Assembly (NCBI GenBank): GCA_963591995.1
Contig: CAVAUJ010000001.1
Coordinates: 26,879 to 90,878 of the forward strand
Source: CAG-791 sp963591995
GTDB taxonomy: Bacteria; Bacillota; Clostridia; Lachnospirales; Lachnospiraceae
Direction: 5' to 3'
Length of the DNA: 64,000 nt
Part shown: in pieces, positions 35,496 to 44,323 of the stretch
How positions within the stretch are numbered: position 1 is the stretch's first letter
Layout of the letters: each line of letters begins with the position of its first letter
Position numbers and translations under genes: made by a program
The notes under the pieces: model-generated
Seen by the model: the letters and a program-made list of their open reading frames with translations, nothing else
Told to the model about the DNA's origin: nothing
Database searches by the model: none

Positions 35496-35886
35496 TCTCA
35501 TTGAATGAACCGATTGATCTGCATCCTGCAGTCTCCTTTCTCTCCGTTCATGCTGTATTCAATTGTAATCTCATTACGAGTGACCTGCGATGGGGTGTTA
35601 CGCTTCCGTTACCATTGGTCTGTACCTTCTAAGTGGTGATCTCCTGCCCTTCACTAAACTGCGATCCCTCAGTTGTCTCGGGGCCCTTCGTTATCACGCT
35701 TACCGTCTTTCTCTTCTCGGATCCGAACGATCCTTCTGATGATGAACTACTTAGTACATCGGTCTACCCTCTTGTTGCAAGTCTTACAACATTTCCTTCG
35801 GTTCTATTATGGTTCTGTGGATCTTACCTATGCCTTCGGACCGTCCTCCTTTCGGATTATTTGTATTGCTCTTGTGTTCCTTTGTT
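35458..35886 (-). ncRNA. Candidate non-coding RNA of about 430 nt
   Basis: A strong minus-strand promoter (TTGACA-17-TACTAT) points into a region with no credible gene and ends at a hairpin plus TTTTT (35458-35495). The stretch is much richer in A and T than its neighbours. It contains many small hairpins and recurrent GAAGG words. Possible frames are under 20 codons; one of 17 codons (MNGEKGDCRM...) starts after GGAGA-like bases near 35540. It does not match tmRNA, RNase P or SRP marks that I know. It faces dtd tail to tail. Alternatives: a small-peptide mRNA or a decayed gene. Confidence 0.45.
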
Positions 35887-35892
35887 GATTGT

Positions 35893-35921
35893 ATAGTACG
35901 ATATCCGCTCAGAGTTGTCAA
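35893..35921 (-). promoter_or_regulatory. Promoter of the candidate ncRNA
   Basis: On the minus strand, TTGACA (35916-35921), a 17-base spacer and TACTAT (35893-35898). This is one of the best sigma-A sites in the window. The next base run (TATACAAT overlap) is also A/T-rich. Confidence 0.75.
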
Positions 35922-36176
35922 TTAGTTTTGCGTGTAAAAATGAATTGTCTGTGTATTCGCAATTCATTTTGCTATTCAGCAAATACATCACAGTTTCAAT
36001 TGCAGTGTGTCCGGCGGATTGCACGGATCCGCAGTCACCCTGCAGACGAACCGACGCTTTTCTGCCGGCATGGATCCGGCGAATTGCCGTATTATAATAC
36101 AGGAAGCGCAGCCATGGATTTTGGCAGCAATTGATATGAATTTTGACAGCCATCGATACGAATTGGAGGAAACCCT
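35922..36176 (+). promoter_or_regulatory. Control region before the DUF3048 lipoprotein: hairpin, -10, and a 22-bp direct repeat
   Basis: AATGAATTG/CAATTCATT (35939-35968) forms a small hairpin with A and T runs on both sides, a possible two-way terminator. TATAAT at 36093-36098 is a good -10 on the plus strand; the -35 is weak. Two 22-base units (36119-36140, 36141-36162) with 18 matching bases follow, then GGAGGA at 36165. The direct repeat sits in the leader and could bind a regulator. Confidence 0.5.
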
Positions 36177-37436
36177 ATGCATTTCAAACCGTTCACGCAC
36201 CGCTCCTTCCCGGCCCGCGCCGTCTGCCTTGCCGCTCTTCTGGGCCTGGCCCTGACAGGGTGCGGTAGCCAAACGAGCGAGAGCCTCCCGGAAGAGAGCG
36301 CCGCTTCCGAGGACAGTCCCGCCGATTCCGCCGATTCCGCCGGGGAAGACGAGGATTCTGCACCCGTGCAGGCTGCGGGCGAAGACCATGCGGCATCCCC
36401 TGCCGCGCCGGATGACGACGAAGGAGCAGACTCCTCTGCGGATACGTCCGATGCACCGGATTCTGCGTTTGACTACGGGACGGCGCTGGAGGTTCCGGAG
36501 GGACAATATCTCAGCGAGCTGACCGGCCTTCCCATCGACAAGGAGCTGCAGGCGCAGCGTCCCATCGCCGTCATGGTGGACAATGAGAGCAAAGCGCTCC
36601 CCCACTACGGCACAGCGAAGGCCGACATCGTCTACGAAATGATGAACAGCACCGCAAATGATCGGATTACGCGGCTTATGTGCATCTACAAGGACTGGGG
36701 AGATCTCACACAGGTCGGCAGCATCCGAAGCGTCCGTCCCACCAACATTCTGATCGCCCAGGAATACGATGCGGTCCTCTGCCACGACGGCGGCCCGTAC
36801 TACATCAACGATTATTTCTCCCGCTATCCGTATCACTTCTCGGGCACCTTCTCGCGCGTGAACAACGGAAAGGCAAGGGAGTTCACGGAGTATATCCTCT
36901 CCGGAGATCTGGATCGGAACTTCCGCAGCAGCGGATATTCCACGGAATACGATGCCGATTCTGCGGCGGCCGACGGGCATTTTTGCTTCGCCGCCTACGG
37001 AACGCGGATGAATCCGGATGATTACGATGCCGACGGCGTCCGCACGGCGAACACCGTTGAGCTCCCCTTCTATCACAACAAATCCCGGCTCCTGTACAAC
37101 CAGGAAACCGGGACCTACGACTACTATGAATACGGGCAGCAGCATCTGGATGCGGATACCGGCGCACCGCTCACCTTTGAAAATGTATTGCTGCAGTGCT
37201 GCTCCTTTCATCAATACGACAGCAACGGATACATGATCTACAATTGCATTGACCGGTTTCAGTTCGCCTATTATTGCACCGGCGGCAGGAACATTTCCGT
37301 TCTGTGGTCAAAAGAGGGCGAGAGCGGCATCACTCATTTCTACGATGCGGAGGGGAAGGAGCTCACCATCAATCCCGGCAAAACCTACATCGGCATCATT
37401 CCCGATGACACCTGGGATGAGGTGCGGATTTATTAA
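36177..37436 (+). CDS. DUF3048 (YerB-like) lipoprotein
   Basis: This 419-residue protein has a lipoprotein signal (LLGLALTGCG, Cys about residue 24), then an acidic Asp/Ser/Ala linker to about residue 100, then the DUF3048 domain: SELTGLPIDKELQAQRPIAVMVDN, HYGTAKADIVYEM, RLMCIYKDW, GSIRSVRPTN, VLCHDGGP, and the C-terminal TFENVLLQCCSFHQY and TYIGIIPDD. B. subtilis YerB is of this family and its function is unknown. GGAGGA lies 6 bases before the ATG. The long acidic spacer suggests the domain stands off the membrane in the wall. It converges with the PAP2-peptidase fusion gene. Confidence 0.85.
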   Translation: MHFKPFTHRSFPARAVCLAALLGLALTGCGSQTSESLPEESAASEDSPADSADSAGEDEDSAPVQAAGEDHAASPAAPDDDEGADSSADTSDAPDSAFDYGTALEVPEGQYLSELTGLPIDKELQAQRPIAVMVDNESKALPHYGTAKADIVYEMMNSTANDRITRLMCIYKDWGDLTQVGSIRSVRPTNILIAQEYDAVLCHDGGPYYINDYFSRYPYHFSGTFSRVNNGKAREFTEYILSGDLDRNFRSSGYSTEYDADSAAADGHFCFAAYGTRMNPDDYDADGVRTANTVELPFYHNKSRLLYNQETGTYDYYEYGQQHLDADTGAPLTFENVLLQCCSFHQYDSNGYMIYNCIDRFQFAYYCTGGRNISVLWSKEGESGITHFYDAEGKELTINPGKTYIGIIPDDTWDEVRIY

Positions 37437-38440
37437 ACGGCTTGCCGGCACAAAAGCACCACAAGAGCAATCGAGATGGCAGGACCGAAGGGAAGGCGTC
37501 TGCGCCCGGCAAGGCGCGCCATGACAAGACCCAGAATGCAGGAAAGAAAGAGACAACGCGCGCCGTCCCACAGCCCAAGGTACAGTCCCGCTGCGGCCAG
37601 CAGCTTGATGTCTCCGCCGCCCAGCCCCTTCCGACCGGCTGCCGCGGCATACAGCTTCGATACAAGGAGCAGCCCTCCGCCCAGCAGTGCTGCCGCCAAA
37701 AGGCCCTCGGCCAACAGGCGGACTCCACCGTCCGGCGAAGGGCTTTCCATTTCGATAAAAGGGAAGGTTGCCGCGTATACCGCAGCCAGTGCCAGCACCA
37801 GTCGGTTGGGGATACGGCAGGATTTCCAATCCTTCAGTGAAATTGCAAGGAGGAGTCCGATCACCAGAAGGAGCCGCAGCGACCGCACCGTCACCCCGCA
37901 GGGCACAATGCTGCCGACCGCCACTCCCGTCAGATATCCGGCTGTGACATCCTCCGGATAGTGAACGCCGCCCAGAACACGGCAGAGTGCAACCACACCG
38001 GCCAGAAGAAGGAAGAGAATGCCCAGGGACGTCTCCTCCTGCAGAATGCACGTTGCAATCACGGCCGCCGAATAGGCATGGCGGCTCGGCATGGAGCAGC
38101 CTTCCCCATCCCGATGGATCAGGGGCGCGATGTTCCATTCCTCATACGGCCTTTGCCAGTTTTCTTTCCGGCGAACGAGGCTAAGGAGCACGAACCCGGC
38201 TCCCGGAATCACGACATACGGCAGCACCCCCTCGGCAGCCAGCGCAAGCGCCAGTGCCCTCTGCGTCCGTCCCAGCTTCTCAAAGCCGGCAAGGAACACC
38301 TCCGCCAGAAGGACGGGATATACGAGCTCCATCAACAGGCGCAGCAGCCTGTCGATGCCGCGCAGCAGACGCGGTCCGTTCTCTCTCCTTCGGATTCCGC
38401 CCGTAATTCTGTCATAGAACTCCCGATAATTTCCATGCAT
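37433..38440 (-). CDS. PAP2 phosphatase fused to type IV prepilin peptidase (A24)
   Basis: This 335-residue membrane protein has two catalytic sets. Residues about 30-190 are a PAP2 lipid phosphatase with KENWQRP, SMPSRHAYSA and RVLGGVHYPEDVTAG. Residues about 195-335 are an A24 aspartic peptidase with Asp in SLKDWKSCRIPNRL and the GGGDIKLLAAAG second Asp. There are about ten membrane segments in all. PAP2 enzymes dephosphorylate undecaprenyl or phosphatidyl phosphates, and A24 enzymes cut class III signal peptides of pilins. The fusion is in frame with no stop or ribosome site between the parts. AAGGAG precedes the ATG by 9 bases. No pilin or tad genes are in view. It follows the CbxX ATPase gene. 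Confidence 0.82.
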   Translation of the reverse strand: MHGNYREFYDRITGGIRRRENGPRLLRGIDRLLRLLMELVYPVLLAEVFLAGFEKLGRTQRALALALAAEGVLPYVVIPGAGFVLLSLVRRKENWQRPYEEWNIAPLIHRDGEGCSMPSRHAYSAAVIATCILQEETSLGILFLLLAGVVALCRVLGGVHYPEDVTAGYLTGVAVGSIVPCGVTVRSLRLLLVIGLLLAISLKDWKSCRIPNRLVLALAAVYAATFPFIEMESPSPDGGVRLLAEGLLAAALLGGGLLLVSKLYAAAAGRKGLGGGDIKLLAAAGLYLGLWDGARCLFLSCILGLVMARLAGRRRLPFGPAISIALVVLLCRQAV

Positions 38441-38446
38441 GGAGTC

Positions 38447-39646
38447 TCACTCCTTCAAATCGTCCGATGTGATCTGCTGCATCTGCTCCACGGTCGGTTT
38501 CTCCAGCTGTGCGATCCGCCTCGCCTGGTTCGTGATGATGGTCTCGAACAGATTGCGCACGGCTCTTGCATTGGAAAAGTTCTCCGGTGTTTCGGCTTTC
38601 TGCTGCATGATCAGCTTTTCCACCTGCTCCCTTGCCTGCGGATCCGGCGAATATTGATATTTGCTGCAGTTCAGATCAAAGATCTGCATCAGCTCATCCA
38701 CCGTATAGTCCGGGAACTCTATGAATTTGTTGAACCGGCTCTTCAGTCCCGGGTTGGACTGGATGAAGTTCTCCATCGGACCGGTGTATCCCGCCACGAT
38801 GACGACAAAGTCCTCCCGGTGATCCTCCATCGCCTTGAGGAGTGTATCAATGGCCTCCTGTCCGAAATCCGTGCCGGTGTCACTGTTCCTCGCCAGCGAA
38901 TAGGCCTCGTCGATGAAAAGCACGCCTCCCATCGCTTCCTCGATCTTCTTTTGTGTTTTGACGGCCGTCTGCCCCACGTACCCCGCCACCAGACCGGAAC
39001 GATCGCACTCGATCAGCTGTCCGCCGGAGAGGACGCCGATCTGACGGTAGAGCCGTGCCAGAATCCTTGCCACCGTGGTCTTGCCGGTTCCCGGATTTCC
39101 GGTAAAAACAAGATGCATCGAGACCGGAACGGTCTTCATCCCCGCCTCTTTGCGCAGCTTCTGAATCTTGGTGAAATCGTAGAGCTCCTTTACATCGTGC
39201 TTGATGCCGGTCAGTCCGATGAGCTCCTGCAGATCCTCCATGGGATCCGTTTCCGGCTCCTTCGGCTTCTCTTCCCGGGCCGCCGCATCCACCTTCCGTG
39301 TCCGCTCCGTCTCCCTGCCGGCCGCAGCGCCTGCATCCTGTACCGGTCCCGTTCCTTCTCCAAGGGCTGCGCCTGCGCTGCCTCCTCTCTCAAGGGCGGC
39401 TTCCTTGCCGTTCTCCTCCGGATAAGGCTGCAGGGACTGCAGTCTCTCAAGATATCCTCCCTGCAGCTTCTCCTCCATTTCCTGCAGGGCCCTTCTGGCA
39501 TCCTCCATGGCATCCACGGAGGATTTCACGGAATACATCCCCTTCCGCGCCGCATAGCCCGCCGATTCCCGGTCCGTACGCGCTTCGGTGCGCCGGCTCA
39601 TACCGTACAGATCTCCGTATAAATCCGAGAACAGATTCGATCCCAC
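38447..39646 (-). CDS. CbxX/SpoVK-type AAA ATPase
   Basis: This protein of about 399 residues has a low-complexity, partly coiled N-terminus (about 1-130) and an AAA domain with Walker A GNPGTGKTT near residue 185, Walker B VLFIDEAYSL and NPGLKSRFNKFIEFPDY. It is of the CbxX/CfqX (SpoVK) family, whose members act as rearrangement chaperones (Rubisco activase CbbX, SpoVK, EccA). The client is unknown. The GTG at 39646 is chosen because AAGGAG is 6 bases upstream. The longer open frame overlaps nth and lacks a site. It precedes the PAP2-peptidase fusion. Confidence 0.85.
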   Translation of the reverse strand: MGSNLFSDLYGDLYGMSRRTEARTDRESAGYAARKGMYSVKSSVDAMEDARRALQEMEEKLQGGYLERLQSLQPYPEENGKEAALERGGSAGAALGEGTGPVQDAGAAAGRETERTRKVDAAAREEKPKEPETDPMEDLQELIGLTGIKHDVKELYDFTKIQKLRKEAGMKTVPVSMHLVFTGNPGTGKTTVARILARLYRQIGVLSGGQLIECDRSGLVAGYVGQTAVKTQKKIEEAMGGVLFIDEAYSLARNSDTGTDFGQEAIDTLLKAMEDHREDFVVIVAGYTGPMENFIQSNPGLKSRFNKFIEFPDYTVDELMQIFDLNCSKYQYSPDPQAREQVEKLIMQQKAETPENFSNARAVRNLFETIITNQARRIAQLEKPTVEQMQQITSDDLKE

Positions 39647-39659
39647 CCTTATCTCCTTT

Positions 39660-40298
39660 TCACGCGTTCTCCCGCCGGTGACGGCACAGATCCGCAAGGC
39701 AGCACACGCCGCACTCCGGCCGTCTTGCCGTGCATACCGCCCGTCCGTGATCGACGAAGCGGTGACACAGGCTGTTCCCCTCCTGCGGCGGAACAATCCT
39801 GCGCAGCTCTCTTTCCACTTTTCCCGGCTCCTTCACGTCATCGACCAGACCGATCCGATTGCTCAGACGAATGCAATGCGTGTCCGTTACAATGGCGGGC
39901 TTTCCGTAAACGTCTCCCAGAATCAGATTCGCGCTCTTCCGGCCAACGCCCGGAAGCTGCAGGAGCTCCTCCATCGTATCCGGCACCCTGTCTGCGTATT
40001 GCTCGTGCAGGATGCGCATGCAGGCATTGATATCTCTTGCCTTGGACCGTCCCAGACCGCAGGGCCGCACAATGGCCTCAATGGCCTCCGGCCCTGCCGC
40101 AGCCAGCGCCTCCACCGAGGGAAATGCGCGAAGGAGCTCTGCCATGACAACGTTCACCCTTGCATCCGTGCATTGCGCCGCCAGCCGCACGCTGACCAGC
40201 AGCTGCCATGCATTCTGATAATCCAGCGAACAGCCGGAATCGGGATATTCTGTCTGCAGTCTTGCGATCACCGCAAGTGCCAAAGCCTTCTTCGTCAT
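39660..40298 (-). CDS. nth: Endonuclease III
   Basis: This 212-residue protein has the HhH-GPD fold: LLQLPGVGRKSANLIL with the catalytic Lys, DTHCIRLSNRIGL with the catalytic Asp, and a C-terminal 4Fe-4S cluster motif C-x6-C-x2-C-x5-C (CTARRPECGVCCLADLC). It removes oxidised pyrimidines and nicks AP sites. AGGAGCGAAGAG precedes the ATG. It lies between the small 97-residue gene and the AAA ATPase gene, and all are on one strand. Confidence 0.96.
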   Translation of the reverse strand: MTKKALALAVIARLQTEYPDSGCSLDYQNAWQLLVSVRLAAQCTDARVNVVMAELLRAFPSVEALAAAGPEAIEAIVRPCGLGRSKARDINACMRILHEQYADRVPDTMEELLQLPGVGRKSANLILGDVYGKPAIVTDTHCIRLSNRIGLVDDVKEPGKVERELRRIVPPQEGNSLCHRFVDHGRAVCTARRPECGVCCLADLCRHRRENA

Positions 40299-40343
40299 CT
40301 CTTCGCTCCTGCCGGATGAAATCTCCTGCCGAAATAAAATCCC

Positions 40344-40637
40344 TTACCGGATGAAGTCTTCTCCCAGCGTTCCTTCTTCGCCCATGAGAAGCTTCATGGC
40401 GCGGTACTGATCCTTCCGGGCAACCTCCAGATGGTAGACCCTTCGCTCCTCCTCATGATTGACATAATGCCCGTCCGCCCAATCCGCGGTCTTCATCTGC
40501 GGCCCGCTGATGACAAGCGCCCCGCTCGTAAACCACGAGTTGGTCCGGATTCCGGCATCCCGCAGGAGCTTCTCCTTCCGGTCAATTTCCTCCTTGCTGC
40601 CATCGGCCAGCGTCACACGTTTTGTAAACAAGAACAT
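40344..40637 (-). CDS. Small protein of unknown function (97 aa)
   Basis: A 97-residue protein (MFLFTKRVTLADGSKEEID, NSWFTSGALVISGP, DGHYVNHEEERRVYHLEVARKDQYRAMKLL). It looks like a small alpha/beta domain; no family is recognised. The ATG at 40637 has GGAGG 7 bases upstream, better than the ATG eight codons earlier. It follows the helicase stop by 20 bases and precedes nth, so it is probably in that operon. Confidence 0.6.
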   Translation of the reverse strand: MFLFTKRVTLADGSKEEIDRKEKLLRDAGIRTNSWFTSGALVISGPQMKTADWADGHYVNHEEERRVYHLEVARKDQYRAMKLLMGEEGTLGEDFIR

Positions 40638-40657
40638 CTTTTTTCCTCCGGTCTGCA

Positions 40658-42790
40658 TCACACCTGCTGCAGCAGCAGACTCTCCTCACCCAGGCTGAGG
40701 ATGGCAATGGCCTGCGTTGCTCTGGAAATTGCCGTATACAGTCTGTGGCGTGAGAGCTCATTGTCGGGATAGGACACCGCATCGACATCCGGCAGAATCA
40801 CGTGGTCGAACTCCAGACCCTTGGCATAGGCAAGGCTGATGAGGATGGCGCCTCCCGCAGGGATCGCCTCCTCCCGCCCGATGATGGCCGGCGTCTCCTC
40901 GCCCATAACGGCGCGCAGCGCCTGCTGCGTCCTTTCCAGTGATTTTTTATCCGTGCAGACAATTGCCGTCACCCCCGGCTCCGCGGACATCTCCCGCACC
41001 AGCGCTGCCAGCTTCTGTGCCCACTCCTGCGGATCCTTTGCCGTCACTCTCTCCGGCTTTCTGCCGGGCCGCTGCACGGACTGGGCCATGAGCCGTCTTT
41101 CCTTCGGCAGAAGTCCTGCGAACATCGCCGTGATTTCCGGCGAGGACCGATAGCTCGTCTGCAAAGAGAGCTCCACCGTCTCCTTCTTCTGTTTCCGGAA
41201 CATCTCATGAATTTCCGCGAAGGCGGCATTCCCCTCCCGAATGGATTGGAATTCATCCCCCAGCAGCATGAATCTGGCATTGATAAAATACCGCATAAAG
41301 GTCATGAGCTGTGCCCTCGTATAATCCTGCACCTCATCGATGCAGACATAGCGGGCCGTTCGATCGCATTCTCCCGTCAGCGCCATCTTCAGATAAAACC
41401 ACTCGATGGAGGTGAGCTTTTTCTTGCCGAGAAGCTTTTGACCAATGTGGTTAATGTCCAGCCAGCCGCACTCACGGATCATCTTGAAGGCACCGCCGTA
41501 GTTGTTCTGCAGGCGGTTTTCTTCCTTCCCGTCCATCGGATTGTCCGGCTGCCCGGCTTCTTCGTCGTCCTCGCCTTCCGGCAGTTCTGCGCCCTCTGCG
41601 CCGGCCTTCTCTGCGTCCTCTTCTCCCGGGTCCCTGTGCTTTTTCCTGCTGCGAAGCGTTCTCCCGGCCTCCTCGAGGAGCTCATCCACGGTCACCTGAA
41701 TGAGCCGCACGCCCACCGGAATTCTGCCCGCGTTCCGGTTTATAACCGCCAGAATCTGTTCGGCACTCAGCACGGGCTTTCCCTTCTGGTCCACCGGCAC
41801 CAGATCCGCAACCTCAAATGAGAACGTCCCCAGTTCCGCATCGATTCTCTCCAGCGCCTCCGCCTTCGTCTCAAGGCCGGGATCCGGAATGGGATCGTGC
41901 ACCATCTGCAGGAATTCCGACCAGGTCAGGGTGTTGGGGTTGCGCTCGCCCATATCGGGCAGCACGTTGTCAATATATTGACGAAAGACCGGATTCAGCG
42001 TGATGAGATAGACGTTCTCCGGCCGCAGGGTCTTCCTCTGATGGTAAAACAGAAAGGCAATCCGCTGCAGCAGCACCGATGTCTTGCCGCTTCCCGCAAT
42101 GCCGTTCACCAGCAGCACCGGCACATCCGGATAGCGGATGACCGCATTCTGCTCCTTCTGTATGGTCACGGTGATGGCCTGCATCTTGTCGCTGTGCTGC
42201 CGGGAAAGCGATGCGATCAGCATCGGATCCTCAATGGCCAGCTGCGTGTCAAAATAGGCATGCAGGTGATCGTGATCCAGATCAAACTGACGGCGCAGCA
42301 AAAGCTCCACGGGAATTCTCCTCCCGTCCACCTCATAGGAGGTGGCGCCGTTCTCCTGATTGTAGTAGGTTTCCGCAACCGGAGATCTCCAGTCCACAAT
42401 CAGCTGGTCATACCCGTTCTCCGAAATGGCACTGCGGCCGATGTAATAGTCCTCCGGCTCCTCGGAGGGGTCAAACTGCAGCCGCACTCTTGCAAAATAA
42501 GGGGACTCCAGGAGCATGCGCACATTCATGAGCTTCTGTGTCATGGTTCCGGACTTGATATTATAGGTGTCGATGTAACGGTTCCAGGTCTCGATTTCAC
42601 CGTAGGATTCCGTCTTCACCTCGTCATCCGCCGTATCGTACCGGATGTTGGTGAGAATGTCCGCCTTCTCCTCCACGGCCTTCTCGTTCAGCTCCGCAAT
42701 ATCTTTCTCCAGCTCCGCCTGCATTTCGAGCAGCTTCGCATAGGTTTGTGTCAGATGCTGTTGTTCCTGTTCCAATATCTTCTGATCCAT
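40658..42790 (-). CDS. helD: HelD-like UvrD/Rep-family helicase (RNA polymerase recycling factor)
   Basis: This protein of about 710 residues has an N-terminal coiled coil (MDQKILEQEQQHLTQTYAKL, then AELEKDIAELNEKA) and the YIGRSAI and DWRSPVAETYY signature of HelD before a SF1 helicase core with Walker A NGIAGSGKTSVLLQ near 235. Further motifs are VCIDEVQDYTRAQL, GDEFQSIREG and LSLQTSYRSS. In B. subtilis HelD removes stalled RNA polymerase from DNA. There is an acidic insertion near 400 (RKKHRDPGEEDAEKAGAEG). The ATG at 42790 is preferred because of GGAG at 6-7 bases; an ATG four codons earlier is possible. An extended -10 promoter is just upstream. Confidence 0.85.
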   Translation of the reverse strand: MDQKILEQEQQHLTQTYAKLLEMQAELEKDIAELNEKAVEEKADILTNIRYDTADDEVKTESYGEIETWNRYIDTYNIKSGTMTQKLMNVRMLLESPYFARVRLQFDPSEEPEDYYIGRSAISENGYDQLIVDWRSPVAETYYNQENGATSYEVDGRRIPVELLLRRQFDLDHDHLHAYFDTQLAIEDPMLIASLSRQHSDKMQAITVTIQKEQNAVIRYPDVPVLLVNGIAGSGKTSVLLQRIAFLFYHQRKTLRPENVYLITLNPVFRQYIDNVLPDMGERNPNTLTWSEFLQMVHDPIPDPGLETKAEALERIDAELGTFSFEVADLVPVDQKGKPVLSAEQILAVINRNAGRIPVGVRLIQVTVDELLEEAGRTLRSRKKHRDPGEEDAEKAGAEGAELPEGEDDEEAGQPDNPMDGKEENRLQNNYGGAFKMIRECGWLDINHIGQKLLGKKKLTSIEWFYLKMALTGECDRTARYVCIDEVQDYTRAQLMTFMRYFINARFMLLGDEFQSIREGNAAFAEIHEMFRKQKKETVELSLQTSYRSSPEITAMFAGLLPKERRLMAQSVQRPGRKPERVTAKDPQEWAQKLAALVREMSAEPGVTAIVCTDKKSLERTQQALRAVMGEETPAIIGREEAIPAGGAILISLAYAKGLEFDHVILPDVDAVSYPDNELSRHRLYTAISRATQAIAILSLGEESLLLQQV

Positions 42791-42825
42791 CGCATTCTCC
42801 ATTCTGCAGGTCGGCGCATCGTTAT

Positions 42826-42834
42826 ATTATAGCA
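42826..42834 (-). promoter_or_regulatory. helD promoter (extended -10)
   Basis: TGCTATAAT on the minus strand (TATAAT at 42826-42831, TGC at 42832-42834). The -35 at 42849-42854 is weak (CTGGTA). Transcription would start about 30 bases before the start codon. Confidence 0.5.
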
Positions 42835-43105
42835 TGGTATCGCTTCCGTACCAGTCGGCCGCATCGACAATGCGGAGCATTTTCCACCGGCATTTTCGTC
42901 TGCGGCCGGCGCATTGCATGCAGGTCTTCAAAAGTGTCGCAGACACACTTTCCTCACATTTCCATGACAGTTCGGTCACATTTTCTTTTTACCATTTTCA
43001 GAGTAACCGTTCATGCCGGAAACAGCCCGGCTCCATCGTAATTTGAAGTCAGCTGCCGGACGCCTTCCGCGTCCCCGCAGCTCTCATTCAGGGAGGTAAT
43101 TCATT
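42835..43105 (+). other. Intergenic region before the NEW3 protein
   Basis: The region holds the divergent control of helD and of the NEW3-ABC genes. A small hairpin GTGTC-GCA-GACAC lies at 42934-42946. No -35/-10 pair with good spacing was found on the plus strand. GGGAGG at 43098-43103 is the ribosome site. Otherwise I see nothing in it. Confidence 0.4.
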
Positions 43106-44320
43106 ATGACCAGCAACCGCAATCCTCTGAAACGGACAGGCGTCGCCCTTGCGACCTCTGTCCTTCTTCTTGCTACGCCTTTGACGTCCTTTGTCAGCAT
43201 GGCAGCCGAATCCTCTGCCGTCGCACAGACCTCGGTTGCGTCCGGCTTTGTCATGAGCACGGATTATCCCGGCATTTCGGTCAAGGCCGGCAATTCGGTC
43301 AGCTTCTCCATTGATTTTTCCAATTCCGGCTCCGGCGAGCTCACGAGCCTGTCTACCTCCGCTCTTCCGGAAGGCTTTGAGGGCTATTTTCAGGGCAGCA
43401 GCCACACCGTATCCGAGGCGTACGTACAGAACGGCTACAACGAAGGCCTTTTGACCTATGTAGTCAACATTCCGGATGACGCTTCCGACGGCGAATATAA
43501 GATTACCTTGTATGCAAAGGGCACCTCAAAGAGTGCCTCCCTTACCCTGACCCTGAATGTTGCGGAGCTTAATCTCGGCGCCAGCACCATCACCACCGAC
43601 TACGAGGATCAGGAGGGTGCCTCCGGAACCTCCTTTTCCTTCTCCTCTACGCTGACCAATAACTCCACGGAGGAACAGTCCTACGCCATGTCCGCCGACG
43701 CTCCGGACGGCTGGACCGTCACCTACACGGCTTCGGACGGCTCCACCAGCGTATCCGCCATCGACGTGGACGGTGCCTCCAGCTCGGATTTCACCATTAA
43801 AGTAACTCCTGCCGACAATGCAGCGGCCGGAGAATATGTCATCCCCGTCACCGCCTCCTCTGCCAATGAAACGCTGGACATGGAGCTCAAGGTTACCATC
43901 ACGGGCAAATATTCTCTTTCCCTGCTGACGCAGAACGAGACGCTCTCCTTCAATGCCAAGGCCAACAAGAAGACCTCCGTGGTCCTGCAGATCAAAAACG
44001 ACGGCAACGTGGATCTCTCCGACATCAACCTCACGGCATCGACGCCCACCGACTGGACGGTAGAATTCTCCGAGAGCACCATTGATTCTCTGGCCGCCGG
44101 TGCCACCAAGGAGGTTACCGCCTATGTCACGCCGGCACAGACCGCCATCAGCGGCGACTACGTGGTCAGTATGACGGCCTCCGCAGCCGAGACGTCGAAC
44201 ACCTCCACCTTCCGTGTGACGGTGGAGACGCAGACCGTCTGGGGAATCGTCGGCGTTGTGATCATCGTCGCAATTTTCGCTTGCCTGTATGAGGTATTCC
44301 GCAAATTCGGGAGGCATTGA
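43106..44320 (+). CDS. NEW3-domain secreted membrane-anchored protein
   Basis: This 404-residue protein has a Sec signal (about 1-33) and three or more Ig-like repeats of the NEW3/NPCBM-associated type (GNSVSFSIDFSNSGSGELTS, SFSSTLTNNSTEEQSYAMS, KTSVVLQIKNDGNVDLSDINL). The motif of paired asparagines followed by PDGWTV or PTDWTVEF recurs. A single C-terminal membrane segment (about 375-395) and a short basic end anchor it. It is followed after 3 bases by the ABC ATPase, and such COG1470-type proteins commonly accompany ABC exporters. It is probably an exported accessory or cargo of that system. GGGAGG precedes the ATG. Confidence 0.8.
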   Translation: MTSNRNPLKRTGVALATSVLLLATPLTSFVSMAAESSAVAQTSVASGFVMSTDYPGISVKAGNSVSFSIDFSNSGSGELTSLSTSALPEGFEGYFQGSSHTVSEAYVQNGYNEGLLTYVVNIPDDASDGEYKITLYAKGTSKSASLTLTLNVAELNLGASTITTDYEDQEGASGTSFSFSSTLTNNSTEEQSYAMSADAPDGWTVTYTASDGSTSVSAIDVDGASSSDFTIKVTPADNAAAGEYVIPVTASSANETLDMELKVTITGKYSLSLLTQNETLSFNAKANKKTSVVLQIKNDGNVDLSDINLTASTPTDWTVEFSESTIDSLAAGATKEVTAYVTPAQTAISGDYVVSMTASAAETSNTSTFRVTVETQTVWGIVGVVIIVAIFACLYEVFRKFGRH

Positions 44321-44323
44321 TTC

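Noticed and set aside
35633..35896. 87-codon plus-strand frame opposite the candidate ncRNA
   Set aside because: It starts with no ribosome site, does not resemble known proteins and lies in an A/T-rich region with minus-strand promoter and terminator.
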